DNA of 64,000 nucleotides from UBA7803 sp041395905 (GCA_041395905.1 JAWKZP010000017.1:57216-121215); one strand, 5' to 3'; shown: positions 8,041 through 17,167, counted from the stretch's first letter. A program made the numbers and translations. Notes: generated by a model not told the origin, from the sequence alone.

Positions 8041-9981
8041 GTGCAGTTCCGCTCCCGGGTGGCGTGCCCGCTGCTGTTGCGCAGCGTGATCGCCCTTGCT
8101 TCGATGACCCTGCTCACGGCCGGCATCCCCGGGGCCGCTGCTGAGGACAGCCTGTACCAGCAACGGGTGCTCTACCGTCAGGCGCTCGATCACCTCACCG
8201 CCGGTCGCACCGACGCCTTCAGAGTGGCCAGCCGGCGCCTCGCCAGCTACCCGTTGCGGCCGTACCTCGACTACTACGATCTGCAGAGCCGCCTGTCGCT
8301 GGTGAGCGATACGGAGATGGCCCGCTTCCAGGCAGCGCACGGAGATCTGCCGGTCGCATCGATCATGTACAACCGCTGGCTCAAGCGTCTGGGCGCTCGG
8401 CGCGAGTGGGGACGTCTGCGCGCCAACTACCAGCCAGGCAACGACGTCGAGCTGAACTGCTACTACCTGCGGGCCCTGCACGCGCTCGGGGATACGCAAG
8501 CGGCGTGGCAGGGCGTGGGCGAGCTCTGGACCGTGGGCCGTTCCCAACCCAAGGCCTGCGACCCGCTGTTCGATCTGTGGATCGAGGCCGGTCAGCTCAC
8601 CGAGAATCGGGTCTGGAGCCGAATGCAGCTGGCGCTGGACGACAACGAAACCCGACTGGCCCGCTACCTGCTGCGGTTCTTCAAAGGCCCCCTGCGCCGC
8701 TGGGCTCAGGCCCTCTACGACGTGCACGCGGACCCGGCGCAGGTCAGCCAGATTCAGCTGCCGGACGGCGCCGAAGCCGAGCCGGCACGGGTCGTGGTTG
8801 TGCACGGTCTGAAACGGCTCGCCCGCCGCGACCCCGACGCGGCATGGCGCGCCTGGCAGCGCTTCGCCGACAGCGATGCCTTTCCTGACGGCCAGCGCCA
8901 GGACGTGCGGGAACGGCTGCTGGTGGCACTGGCCAGAGAGGGCAGATTCGAGGACGGCGCCCCGAACCAGGGTTCGCCGGAGTTCATCGAGGACATGGCC
9001 AGTGCCGCCGTTGCCGTCGAGAACTGGCCACAGGCGCGCACCTGGATCGAGCGCCTGCCGGCGGACGCGCTCAATAGTCACCGCTGGCAGTACTGGCTCG
9101 CCCGCGCGCTCGCGCGCACCACCCTCAACTCGGAGCGGGCCCGGCTGACCTATCGCGCGCTGGCTCAGGCGCGCGACTACTACGGCTTTCTGGCCGCGGA
9201 ACAGGTGGGCGCGCCGCTGCGCCTGAACGGCGCTGAGCAGCGTCCCAGCGCGGCTGAGCTGGACGCCTTGCGCAGCCGCCCTGAGATCACGCGCGCCCTT
9301 GAGCTCTACGCAGTGGGCGATCTGATCAATGCCCGCCGCGAGTGGCTGCAGCTGCTGCCGACGCTGAGCGACTCGGAGCAGGTTCAGGCGGCGCAGCTGG
9401 CTCAGCAGGTCGGCTGGCTGAGCGAGAGTATCCGGCTGGCGAACGAGGCTGATCTGCGCGACCAGCTCGATCTGCGCTTCCCCATGCCTTACACGGACGT
9501 CTATCAGCGGGTGAGCCACGTCACCACCGTGCCGCAGGCTTTCCTGCTGGCCATCACGCGCCAGGAAAGCATCTTCGATCCGCGCGCCCGTTCGAGCGCC
9601 AATGCGCGCGGCCTGATGCAGCTGCTGCCCACGACCGCCACAGGCGTCGCACGGCGCGTGGGCTTGACGCCGCCGGAGATCACCGACCTGTACAACCCGG
9701 CGACCAACGTGGAACTCGGCGGTCACTACCTGGCATGGCTGCTGGAGCGCTACGGCAGCCGCCGGCCGCTCGCCGCCGCCGCCTACAACGCCGGCGAGAA
9801 CCGTGTGGACGGCTGGATCGCGCAAGCCAGCGGCCGCGCCATGGACGTCTGGATCGAGACGATTCCATTCCGTGAAACGCGCAACTACGTCAAGAACGTG
9901 CTCGCCTTCGCGCAGGTCTACGGTCAGCTTCTGGGCGACTCGCCACCGATGCTGCAGGTACACGAAGCTACCGTGCCGTGA
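8041..9981 (+). CDS. slt: Soluble lytic murein transglycosylase
   Basis: 646 residues, the normal size for Slt70-type enzymes. A signal peptide spans about residues 1-35. A long helical superhelix (U- and L-domains) precedes a C-terminal goose-lysozyme-like catalytic domain. The catalytic acid is E509 in ITRQESIFDP, followed by the conserved SSANARGLMQLLPTTA. The enzyme cleaves the MurNAc-GlcNAc bond in the periplasm and leaves 1,6-anhydroMurNAc. The start is GTG at 8041 with only a weak Shine-Dalgarno; it gives a proper signal sequence, whereas the next ATG (8104) would cut into it. The stop overlaps the tatD GTG by four bases. Confidence 0.95.
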   Translation: MQFRSRVACPLLLRSVIALASMTLLTAGIPGAAAEDSLYQQRVLYRQALDHLTAGRTDAFRVASRRLASYPLRPYLDYYDLQSRLSLVSDTEMARFQAAHGDLPVASIMYNRWLKRLGARREWGRLRANYQPGNDVELNCYYLRALHALGDTQAAWQGVGELWTVGRSQPKACDPLFDLWIEAGQLTENRVWSRMQLALDDNETRLARYLLRFFKGPLRRWAQALYDVHADPAQVSQIQLPDGAEAEPARVVVVHGLKRLARRDPDAAWRAWQRFADSDAFPDGQRQDVRERLLVALAREGRFEDGAPNQGSPEFIEDMASAAVAVENWPQARTWIERLPADALNSHRWQYWLARALARTTLNSERARLTYRALAQARDYYGFLAAEQVGAPLRLNGAEQRPSAAELDALRSRPEITRALELYAVGDLINARREWLQLLPTLSDSEQVQAAQLAQQVGWLSESIRLANEADLRDQLDLRFPMPYTDVYQRVSHVTTVPQAFLLAITRQESIFDPRARSSANARGLMQLLPTTATGVARRVGLTPPEITDLYNPATNVELGGHYLAWLLERYGSRRPLAAAAYNAGENRVDGWIAQASGRAMDVWIETIPFRETRNYVKNVLAFAQVYGQLLGDSPPMLQVHEATVP

Positions 9982-10841
9982 TCGACATCGGCGTGAACCT
10001 GCTGCACCCGCAGTTCGACGCGGATCGCGACGCCGTGCTGGCCCGGGCGGCCGCGGCGGGCGTGCGGCAGCTGATCGTCACCGGCACCGATCTGGACACC
10101 AGCGCAGCCGCCGTCGAGTACTGCCGGCGGCACGACGCCCGGAGCACGGACCACGGCGTCAGGCTGCATTGCACCGCCGGCATCCACCCCCATGACGCGG
10201 GCTCCGCTCCCCCCGGCTGGCGCACGCGCATCACCGATCTGGCGCGCGCCCCGGAGGTGGTGGCCGTCGGCGAGACGGGCCTGGATTTCTTTCGCAACCT
10301 GTCGCGCCGCGAGATCCAGATCGAGGTGTTTCGCGCCCAGCTGGCACTGGCGCGGCGGCTCGGAAAGCCGCTGTTCGTGCACGATCGTGACGCTGCCGAT
10401 GCGGTCAGCACGGCGCTCCTGGATGTGCTGGGGGACCCGGCATTGCCCGGGCGCCTCGCCGCGGATGCACCGCCGGTGGTCGTGCACTGTTTCACCGGCG
10501 ACGCCGGCGCGCTGACGCGTTACCTGAACCTCGGCTGCCACATCGGCATCACCGGCTGGGTTTGCGACAGGCGCCGAGGCGCGGAGCTCTACCGCATCGC
10601 CGGGCGCATTCCTCTCGACCGCCTGCTGATCGAAACCGATGCGCCCTTTCTGCGGCCACAGGCGGACCCGGGCCAGGCGGCGGCTGCGGTGCCGTCCGGG
10701 CGGCGCAACGAGCCTGCACTGCTCGGCGCCGTGGCGGCGACGCTGGCGCGCGCCTATGGAGGGCATCTGTCGGCGCAGAGCCTGGCGCGTCTCAGCGCCG
10801 CCAACGCGCGCCGCGTGTTCCGACTGCCCCTCAACGGCTGA
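9978..10841 (+). CDS. tatD: TatD-family metal-dependent deoxyribonuclease/hydrolase
   Basis: 287 residues in a TIM-barrel metallohydrolase. It begins MIDIGVNLLHPQF, very like E. coli TatD. Metal ligands are visible in the TAGIHPHD, VGETGLDFFRN, HDRDA, HCFTG and IETDAPFLRP motifs. Known members act as 3'-5' exonucleases or DNA-repair enzymes in the cytoplasm and do not take part in Tat export. The GTG start overlaps the slt stop (GTGA), so translation is coupled. Its 3' end overlaps the convergent glutaredoxin-like gene by 11 bases. It is closer to TatD proper than to YcfH or YjjV paralogues. Confidence 0.92.
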   Translation: MIDIGVNLLHPQFDADRDAVLARAAAAGVRQLIVTGTDLDTSAAAVEYCRRHDARSTDHGVRLHCTAGIHPHDAGSAPPGWRTRITDLARAPEVVAVGETGLDFFRNLSRREIQIEVFRAQLALARRLGKPLFVHDRDAADAVSTALLDVLGDPALPGRLAADAPPVVVHCFTGDAGALTRYLNLGCHIGITGWVCDRRRGAELYRIAGRIPLDRLLIETDAPFLRPQADPGQAAAAVPSGRRNEPALLGAVAATLARAYGGHLSAQSLARLSAANARRVFRLPLNG

Positions 10842-11076
10842 CGCCGACCAGAGCGGCCACCGCGGCGCGGTCGAACGGCCAGTCGAGCTCACCGTCCGGC
10901 CCGACCAGCACCGGCAGCCGCGCGCCGTAACGTTCGAGCAGCGCTTCATCGGCGACCACATCCACCGTTCGCAGGGCAACACCGCGCAGCTCTGGCATAC
11001 TCAACAGCATGTCCAGAGCCCGGTCACACAAGGTGCATTGGTCGGTGGTGAGCAGCGTCAACAGGGGTTCGGCCAC
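10831..11076 (-). CDS. Glutaredoxin-like (DUF836-type) thiol protein
   Basis: 81 residues with a thioredoxin-fold N-terminus (LLTLLTTDQCTLCDRALDML). The CxxC pair is C14 and C17. A cis-proline segment (ARLPVLV) follows near residues 58-64. This is the short glutaredoxin-family type common in proteobacteria; the partner is unknown. The GTG start at 11076 has GAGGAA nine bases upstream. The open frame continues far upstream, but that part is the antisense of the C39-like peptidase gene. Divergent from that peptidase gene. Confidence 0.85.
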   Translation of the reverse strand: MAEPLLTLLTTDQCTLCDRALDMLLSMPELRGVALRTVDVVADEALLERYGARLPVLVGPDGELDWPFDRAAVAALVGVSR

Positions 11077-11115
11077 GATGAGCGGTTCCTCGATGAATGG
11101 CACGGGCGCAGCGCC

Positions 11116-12069
11116 TTGAGCAGCCAGCGCTTCGCCGACGCACCCGGGGCGGCAGGCTATCCCCTGCCCATCTCCGGCCCGCTGTCCTGGCAACCCGGAC
11201 CAACAGGCTACGAAGCGCGCCTGCGCCTGTCCAGGGTACCGGCGGGCAGCATCCTGGTGCCCAGCTTCGCCTGTCTCGACGACCTCGGCCATCGCTGGCG
11301 GATCGAAACGGCGCTGGGTGATTGCGCGCTGGCTCCGGTCCCCTGGGATTGCGGTCTCGACGACCCGCAGCACGGCAGCGCCCGCGCCGACGCGGCCCCG
11401 GCCGGTGTGCTGACGAGCCAGGTGGATTGCTTTCACGTGCACTCGGAATTGCCCCACGCCGAGCTGGTGCTGCGCACGACGGCGAGTTCGCGCCCCTCTC
11501 ACTATCTGGCCGTGCTGTCCTGGCGCGCACGGGCGCTCAGCGAGGTGCCCGTGCCGGACGGCAGCGCCGCGCTGACCCGGAACCCGCCGGCGCGCAGCCA
11601 GATGACTCGGCAAGCGGCCCTGGCACCGCGCATATGCTCGCCCACCTGCGTGGCCATGCTCCACGAACACTACACCGGGCGTAACGATCACGATGCCATC
11701 GTCGCCGAGTGCCACGACCCGGCGACGGATCTCTACGGGGTCTGGCCTCTGGCACTGCGCGCGGCGAGCCGGCGCGGACATCTGGGAGCCGTGGAGGTGT
11801 TTCCCGATTGGCAGGCACCGCTCGCGGCGCTGCGGGCCGGCGTCGCGCTGGTAACGAGCATCCGCTACGCGCAGGGCGAGTTGCCGGGCGCCGCGATCGC
11901 GGCCACCGCAGGCCACCTGGTGCTGGTGCACGGCGTCACTCCGGAGCGCATTGCCGTCAACGATCCCGCTGCGGCGACCGACGCGCAGGTGCCGCGAGGC
12001 TATCCGGCGGAGGCGTTCAGCAGGGCCTGGCTTAGGCACCGCGGGGCGGCGTATATTCTGCCGCCATGA
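11116..12069 (+). CDS. C39-like cysteine peptidase family protein
   Basis: About 317 residues. The N-terminal 160 residues form a beta-rich domain with no family I recognise. The C-terminal half is a papain-like C39_2 fold. The probable nucleophile is the Cys of RICSPTCVAML. The histidine is in TAGHLVLVHGV and the downstream Asn/Asp is in AVNDPAA. There is no obvious signal peptide and no adjacent ABC exporter, so a bacteriocin-processing role is unlikely. The start is uncertain: no ATG is in frame, and I used the TTG at 11116, which has no clear Shine-Dalgarno. The stop overlaps the next start (ATGA). Confidence 0.72.
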   Translation: MSSQRFADAPGAAGYPLPISGPLSWQPGPTGYEARLRLSRVPAGSILVPSFACLDDLGHRWRIETALGDCALAPVPWDCGLDDPQHGSARADAAPAGVLTSQVDCFHVHSELPHAELVLRTTASSRPSHYLAVLSWRARALSEVPVPDGSAALTRNPPARSQMTRQAALAPRICSPTCVAMLHEHYTGRNDHDAIVAECHDPATDLYGVWPLALRAASRRGHLGAVEVFPDWQAPLAALRAGVALVTSIRYAQGELPGAAIAATAGHLVLVHGVTPERIAVNDPAAATDAQVPRGYPAEAFSRAWLRHRGAAYILPP

Positions 12070-12290
12070 GGTATTTCCTGCGTTTCATGCTGGTGGCGAC
12101 GGGGTTCGCACTCACCACCGCCGGGCTCATGGCATGGCATGCGCGCGGTTTCAGCTTCTCCGGCGTGTGGTTCGAGAACGGCGCGCTCGCGCTGCACCCG
12201 CTGCATCTGCTCATCGTCGGGCTGGCAATGATTCCCCCGGCGCTCTGGGAGATATTCGTGCTGGAGCATGCCGCCGCCAATGACCGCTGA
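12066..12290 (+). CDS. Small two-helix membrane protein
   Basis: 74 residues with two predicted transmembrane helices (about 4-24 and 45-66) joined by a short loop. I do not recognise a family. The ATG overlaps the stop of the C39-like peptidase gene (ATGA). The 3' end overlaps the start region of the GNAT gene by 11 bases. Coupling on both sides supports it being translated. Confidence 0.65.
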   Translation: MRYFLRFMLVATGFALTTAGLMAWHARGFSFSGVWFENGALALHPLHLLIVGLAMIPPALWEIFVLEHAAANDR

Positions 12291-12966
12291 GCCTCGCGTG
12301 TACCTGCGACCGGCCGCGCGCCGCGATCGCACCGAATTTCTCGAGCTGATGCAGGCCAGCCGGCATCTGCACGAGCCCTGGATCGCGCCGCCGCTCGGCA
12401 ACCTGAGCTTCCACGGCTACATCAACCGCACCCAGCGTGACGATCACGAGGGGCATCTGGTGTGCCTGAAGGAAAGCGATGCGCTGGTGGGCGTGATCAA
12501 CATCAACAACATCGTGCGCGGTTCGTTTCTGAGCGCCTCGCTCGGCTACTACGTGGGCGCACCGTACGCAGGTTTCGGCTACATGCGCGAAGGCCTCGAG
12601 CTGATCAAGCAGCATGCGTTCCGCACCCTGGGGCTGCACCGGCTGGAAGCCAACATTCAGCCGGACAACCACGCGTCTCTGGCGCTGGTGAAGCGCTGCG
12701 GCTTCACTCGGGAAGGCCTGTCACCGGCGTTCCTGTACATCGCGGGCAGCTGGCGCGACCACGAGCGCTGGACAGTTTACGATCCGCGCACCACCCTGCA
12801 TCCGAGCGAATACACGACCACGACTCCCTTCGGCAGCTGGCCATCGCCCGTCAGCGCCGCCGCCATCGCCGCCGGCGCGCAGAGCCTGACGAGCTGCACG
12901 CATGCGCCGGCGCGCTCTACTGCTGGAGAGCCGGGCCGACCGAGGGCGGCCGCTCGACGCCGATGA
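12280..12966 (+). CDS. RimJ/RimL-type GNAT N-acetyltransferase with run-on C-terminus
   Basis: The acetyltransferase proper spans about residues 1-170. Its acetyl-CoA loop region is GYYVGAPYAGFGYMREGLEL, followed by the RimJ hallmark LGLHRLEANIQPDNHASLALV and GFTREGLSPAFLYIAG. It likely transfers acetyl from acetyl-CoA to a protein N-terminus or small amine. ATG 12280 was chosen; ATG 12268 is also in frame. The frame does not stop where the family usually ends. It continues through FGSWPSPVSAAAIAAGAQSL (from about 12829), which is the expected N-terminus of an S9 peptidase, and ends in unrelated residues at 12966. So either a stop codon has been lost or the genes are fused (see the finding). 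Confidence 0.8.
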   Translation: MTAEPRVYLRPAARRDRTEFLELMQASRHLHEPWIAPPLGNLSFHGYINRTQRDDHEGHLVCLKESDALVGVININNIVRGSFLSASLGYYVGAPYAGFGYMREGLELIKQHAFRTLGLHRLEANIQPDNHASLALVKRCGFTREGLSPAFLYIAGSWRDHERWTVYDPRTTLHPSEYTTTTPFGSWPSPVSAAAIAAGAQSLTSCTHAPARSTAGEPGRPRAAARRR

Positions 12967-14732
12967 CCTGGCGCGAGGGAGGTCCAGCCCGTGAGCTGAC
13001 CCCGGCGCCGTTCAACGTGCGCAGCCGGGTTCACGAGTACGGTGGCGGTGCCTACCTGCCCACGCCGGAACAGGTTCTGTTCGTCAACTTCGCGGATCAG
13101 AACATCTACCGGATCGATGCCGCGGGGGCGATCACGGCGGTCACCCGGTCTGCCGACACCGAGCGCTTTGCCGATCTCGCCTGGGACCATGCGCGCGCGC
13201 GCGTGCTGGCGGTGTGCGAGCGCCACCGGGCCGACGGCGAGCCGGTGAACAGCCTGGTCGGCATAGACCTCGGCGGACAGGTGCGCGCCCTGCACGAGGG
13301 TCACGACTTCTACGCCGCACCGCGCCTCAGCGCCGATGGCGCGCAGCTGGCGTTCATCGCCTGGGATCACCCCAACATGCCCTGGGACGGCACCATGCTC
13401 AAGGTCTGCGCGCTGGACGCCCAGGGGACGGCCCAGGCCGCCACGCTGGTCGCCGGCGGGGCCGGCGAGTCGGTGCTGCAGCCCCTGTGGGGCCCTGCCG
13501 ACACGCTGCTGTTCGCCAGCGACGCCGGCGGGTTCTGGAATCTGTACCGCTACGACGCGGATGGCCTCTGCTGCCTGCACGAAGATGCCGCGGAATACGC
13601 GCAGCCGCCCTGGACCTTTGCCGGCGCCGAGTTCGCAGCGTTGGACGCGGGACACCTGGTGGCGCGCCGGGGCCCGGCTCAGCGCGCCGAGCTGGTGCTG
13701 ATCGACACGACGCACGGGTTCGCGGCGCCGCTCGACGATGCCTGGGCCGACTATCAGCAACTGTGCGTGAGCCACGGCGCAGACGGCGCCAGCCATGTGG
13801 CCTTCATCGGCAGCGCCGCCGATCAGGCACCGGCAATCGTGCGCATTGCCGTGGACGGCAGCACCACCGAGGTCGTGCGCCGCGCCGCCATGCCCGAGCT
13901 GCCGCCCGAGCTGATCAGCCACGCGCAACCGATGCGGCTGCGGGCACGGGACGGCGGCGATCTGTTCGCCTATTACTACCCGCCCCGCAACCCGCGGGTC
14001 AGCGCACCCGCCGGCGGGGCGCCGCCGCTCATCGTGACCACCCATGGCGGCCCCACGGCGGCAGCCGGCCGCGGCCTCAATCTGCGCGTGCAGTATTTCA
14101 CCAGTCGCGGGTTCGCCGTCGTCGACGTGGACTACCGCGGCAGCGCCGGCTACGGACGCGTCTATCGGGATGTCCTCAAAGGCCGCTGGGGCCTGCTGGA
14201 CGTGCAGGACTGCGAGGACGTGGTGAGCTGGCTGGTGCGCGAACGGCTCGCGGATCCCGAGCGCGTTGCCATACGCGGCGGCAGCGCCGGCGGCTACACG
14301 ACCCTGTGCGCCCTGACCAGCAGCAGCGTCTTTCGCGCCGGCGCGAGCCACTACGGTATCGGTGATCTGCGTGCGCTGGCGCGCGACACCCACAAGTTCG
14401 AGTCGCGCTATCTGGACAGCCTGATCGGCGGCGAGCAGGCCCTCGACGAGCGCTCGCCGATCCACCATGTGGACCGCTGCCGCTGCCCGGTGATCTTCTT
14501 TCAGGGCGCCGACGACCGCGTGGTGCCGCCCGCTCAGTCTCGGGAAATGGCGGAAGCGCTGCGACGCAAGGGCCTGCCCGTCGCATACGTCGAGTTTGCC
14601 GGCGAGGGCCATGGTTTCCGGCAGGCTGCGCATATCGAGCAGGCGCTGGCCAGCGAGTACGCGTTCTATTGCCGGGTGTTCGACCTGCACCCCGAGCAAC
14701 CCCTGCACAACGTGGAGATTGCCAACCTGTGA
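12963..14732 (+). CDS. S9 (prolyl oligopeptidase) family peptidase, N-terminus in another frame
   Basis: A seven-bladed propeller is followed by an alpha/beta hydrolase domain. The catalytic serine is in RGGSAGGYTT (codon near 14283), the aspartate in FQGADDRVVPP and the histidine in GEGHGFRQ. It is a cytosolic dipeptidyl or oligopeptidase type. The ATG at 12963 overlaps the preceding stop (ATGA), but homologous sequence extends upstream. LHACAGALYCWRAGPTEGGR is in this frame from about 12888, while the first residues (FGSWPSPVSA) are in the GNAT frame. The two parts would join if one base were added near 12886. Treat the gene as frameshifted, or as carrying a sequence error, until checked. 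ddl follows with a GTGA overlap. Confidence 0.75.
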   Translation: MTWREGGPARELTPAPFNVRSRVHEYGGGAYLPTPEQVLFVNFADQNIYRIDAAGAITAVTRSADTERFADLAWDHARARVLAVCERHRADGEPVNSLVGIDLGGQVRALHEGHDFYAAPRLSADGAQLAFIAWDHPNMPWDGTMLKVCALDAQGTAQAATLVAGGAGESVLQPLWGPADTLLFASDAGGFWNLYRYDADGLCCLHEDAAEYAQPPWTFAGAEFAALDAGHLVARRGPAQRAELVLIDTTHGFAAPLDDAWADYQQLCVSHGADGASHVAFIGSAADQAPAIVRIAVDGSTTEVVRRAAMPELPPELISHAQPMRLRARDGGDLFAYYYPPRNPRVSAPAGGAPPLIVTTHGGPTAAAGRGLNLRVQYFTSRGFAVVDVDYRGSAGYGRVYRDVLKGRWGLLDVQDCEDVVSWLVRERLADPERVAIRGGSAGGYTTLCALTSSSVFRAGASHYGIGDLRALARDTHKFESRYLDSLIGGEQALDERSPIHHVDRCRCPVIFFQGADDRVVPPAQSREMAEALRRKGLPVAYVEFAGEGHGFRQAAHIEQALASEYAFYCRVFDLHPEQPLHNVEIANL

Positions 14733-15679
14733 GTAACGACCTGCCTCGTGTCGCCGTGCTGCAGGGCGGCCCGTCGGCCGAAGCCGAGGTGTCCCGCTCC
14801 TCCGCCGCCGGCGTTGCCCGGGCACTGGCGGAAAAGGGCCATGCCGTTGACCTGGTGGAGCTCGATGCCGGCTGCGCCCGTCGCCTGCTGGCGCTGGATC
14901 CCGACGTGGTTTTTCCCGCGTTGCATGGGCCGCCAGGTGAGGATGGCACGGTGCAGGGATTTCTCGAGATTCTCGGTCTGCCCTACGTCGGCAGCGGCGT
15001 TCACGGCAGCGCCACGGCCATGGACAAGAGCCTCGCCAAAGCCGTGTTCCGTCGCTGGCAGCTGCCGGTGGCACCGGAGGTCGTGATCGATTCAGGCACT
15101 CCTGCGGTAGAGGCGGAGCAGCGCATCCGCGCCGAGCTCGGCGCGCAGGTAGTGATAAAGCCCCTGGCCCAGGGGTCCGCCATCGGCGTCACCCGGCTGG
15201 CCAATGGCGGTGAGCTTGCCGGGCCGCTGGCCGCGGCTCTCGGCTACGGATCCGGGGTGCTGGTGGAACCCTTCATTTTCGGCCACGAAATCACGGCCGG
15301 CGTGCTCGATCTCCATGGCACCGAAGCACGCGCCCTGCCGGTGATCGAAATCCGTACCGCCGGCGGCGAATGGTATGACTATGCCAACCGCTACACGGTC
15401 GGCAAGAGTGAGCATCTGCTGCCGGCGCCGTTGCCGCAACCGGTGCTCGACGAGATCCAGCGGATCGCCCTCAGTGCTCACCGCGCGCTGGGGTTGCGCG
15501 ATCTGTCACGCGCTGACTTCATCGTGACCGACGATCACCGGATCGTGCTGCTGGAAGTCAACACGCTGCCCGGAATGACACCCACCAGTCTGTATCCGGA
15601 CGCGGCAGCCGCCATCGGCTTGCCGTTTCCGGAGCTGGTCAGCGCCCTGGTGCTGAGCGCCCGGCGGCGCGCCGGCTGA
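14729..15679 (+). CDS. ddl: D-alanine--D-alanine ligase
   Basis: 316 residues of ATP-grasp fold, cytoplasmic. The enzyme makes the D-Ala-D-Ala dipeptide for peptidoglycan precursors. Family motifs are visible in order: VLQGGPSAEAEVS, FPALHGPPGEDGTVQGFLE, YVGSGVHGSATAMDK, VIKPLAQGSAIGV, and the metal-binding LLEVNTLPGMTPTSLYP. The GTG start overlaps the stop of the S9 peptidase gene (GTGA) and has GGAG 11 bases upstream. It lies outside the division/cell-wall cluster where ddlB often sits. The window does not show whether another ddl exists. Confidence 0.95.
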   Translation: MSNDLPRVAVLQGGPSAEAEVSRSSAAGVARALAEKGHAVDLVELDAGCARRLLALDPDVVFPALHGPPGEDGTVQGFLEILGLPYVGSGVHGSATAMDKSLAKAVFRRWQLPVAPEVVIDSGTPAVEAEQRIRAELGAQVVIKPLAQGSAIGVTRLANGGELAGPLAAALGYGSGVLVEPFIFGHEITAGVLDLHGTEARALPVIEIRTAGGEWYDYANRYTVGKSEHLLPAPLPQPVLDEIQRIALSAHRALGLRDLSRADFIVTDDHRIVLLEVNTLPGMTPTSLYPDAAAAIGLPFPELVSALVLSARRRAG

Positions 15680-15691
15680 TTCCCGGAGACT

Positions 15692-17167
15692 TCAGGCCAC
15701 AGCGTCCTGCGGCACCTGGGCCGCATCCGTTTCTGCTGCCACCTCAGCGGTCGCTGCCGTGTCGACATCATCGGCTGCGACGGCATCCGCATCCGTATCG
15801 GTCACAGCGGTACGCGCATCACCGCCTTCGGCCACCTGCTGCTTGAGCGCGTCGATCGGCCCGTCGAGCAGCGGCGGCAACAGCGACTTGACCATGTGCA
15901 CGGCGCTCTCGCCGTCCAGCACCTCGCTGGCAGACTCGATCAGCGAGCGCTGTGCGTCGGCAAAGAACTCGAGCATCTGGCGAACGTCACCGTCGCGGCC
16001 GGCGAGCTGCCGCAGCGCGGCGTCCCCATGGCGGCCCTCATGTCCACCGCCGCTCTGATAGTACCGGTTCACGTCGACGCTGCGAGACATGCTCATCTTC
16101 AACGAGAATTCCGCCAGCTGGCCACTGTCGAACTCCAGGTCCTGCAGCCGTGCCAGAGCATCGCCCACGGAACCACCGAAGAAGCCGTTGGCAACCTCGA
16201 CAACGCGCGCCAGCACCTGGTCCACGGCCGCCTGCTCCGCTTCCGACAGGTCGCCGGCAACGCTCATGTTTACCACCCGCTGGCTGTCCCGACTGCTCTG
16301 CTCGAAGCGCACGCGATCGCCGTCGTGCTCGCGCCCCCTGAACCGGGCCTTGTCCAGACTGTCGAGCTGACTGAAGTCCAGCGAGATTACGTCCCCGTCG
16401 CGGGTCTTGAGCTCGAGCTTGAGAGAGGTCTCCAGGGAAGCCTGCAGATGCCGCAGCCGGAACTTCTGATAGTCGGCCGCATTCAGCGATTCGATGGGCA
16501 GCTTGACGGTGCCGTCCGCGTCATCCGAGGCATCGGCCGGCACCGCAGCGGCATCGTCCACGGCGTCACCCGCGGGCAGTTCCGGGGCGGGCGCGGGCAA
16601 CGGCTCCACTGCCCCGCTGCTGGTCCCGGGCGCTGCGCCTGCCGCAGCCGGCACCTGCTGCGGGTAGGCCATGAACACCGGCAGGCCGAATGCGACGAAG
16701 ACCGGGCTCATGAATACGGGCATTGCCTGCAGCATGGGCATCATGCCGAAGCCGCCCACCGGACTCGCCATGGCCCCGCCATACTGCGGGTACGCGCTCG
16801 AAGTCAGCGAGTTGGTGGGGTTGCTCACCACATGCCCGCCCTGTGCAGTAGCGCCGGTGCTGGTCGTGGCGGGCATGGCGGCGGCACCGGACCCGGCGGC
16901 CGTCATGGCCGGATAGCCCATCTGCGGCGCCACCATCAGGTATGCGGGGGCCATGTAGCCCAGCAGAAAAGGGGCAGTCGACGGCTGCGCCGTGCTTTGC
17001 GGCGCCGCAGCGGCGCTCGGCGCGGAAGCTGCCGGTTGCGACGCCGGCGCCGCAGCGGCGCCCGGTTCGGCGGCAGCAGGCGCTGCCTGCATGCTGGTGA
17101 AGTTGTATCCCGGCCATGCGGGATAGCTGAAACCAAATCCAGGTTGCACGTTCATTGCGGCCGTCAT
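15692..17167 (-). CDS. Ala/Pro-rich protein of unknown function with a conserved-looking C-terminal half
   Basis: 491 residues from ATG 17167; ATG 17155 (MNVQPGFGF) may be the true start, since the GGAAAGG upstream is too close to the first. No signal peptide. Residues about 25-60 are almost all Ala, Pro, Ser and Gln. Residues 60-170 are rich in Met, Phe, Tyr, Pro and Gly (GYMAPAYLMVAP, FGMMPMLQAMPVFMSP). An acidic linker follows, then from about residue 225 a globular-looking domain (KLELKTRDGDVISLDFSQLD; EVANGFFGGSVGDALARLQD). The last 40 residues are Ala/Asp/Thr-rich. I recognise no function. It is convergent with ddl. Confidence 0.65.
   Translation of the reverse strand: MTAAMNVQPGFGFSYPAWPGYNFTSMQAAPAAAEPGAAAAPASQPAASAPSAAAAPQSTAQPSTAPFLLGYMAPAYLMVAPQMGYPAMTAAGSGAAAMPATTSTGATAQGGHVVSNPTNSLTSSAYPQYGGAMASPVGGFGMMPMLQAMPVFMSPVFVAFGLPVFMAYPQQVPAAAGAAPGTSSGAVEPLPAPAPELPAGDAVDDAAAVPADASDDADGTVKLPIESLNAADYQKFRLRHLQASLETSLKLELKTRDGDVISLDFSQLDSLDKARFRGREHDGDRVRFEQSSRDSQRVVNMSVAGDLSEAEQAAVDQVLARVVEVANGFFGGSVGDALARLQDLEFDSGQLAEFSLKMSMSRSVDVNRYYQSGGGHEGRHGDAALRQLAGRDGDVRQMLEFFADAQRSLIESASEVLDGESAVHMVKSLLPPLLDGPIDALKQQVAEGGDARTAVTDTDADAVAADDVDTAATAEVAAETDAAQVPQDAVA

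Noticed and set aside
9978..10841. A link between TatD and Tat protein export
   Set aside because: No tatABC genes nearby, and TatD proteins are nucleases unrelated to transport.
12880..12900. Programmed -1 frameshifting for the S9 peptidase
   Set aside because: No X-XXY-YYZ slippery heptamer and no clear downstream pseudoknot; a one-base error or mutation is simpler.
12777..15074. 765-codon minus-strand frame across the S9 peptidase and ddl
   Set aside because: Low-complexity antisense frame; the plus strand has clear catalytic motifs for both enzymes.
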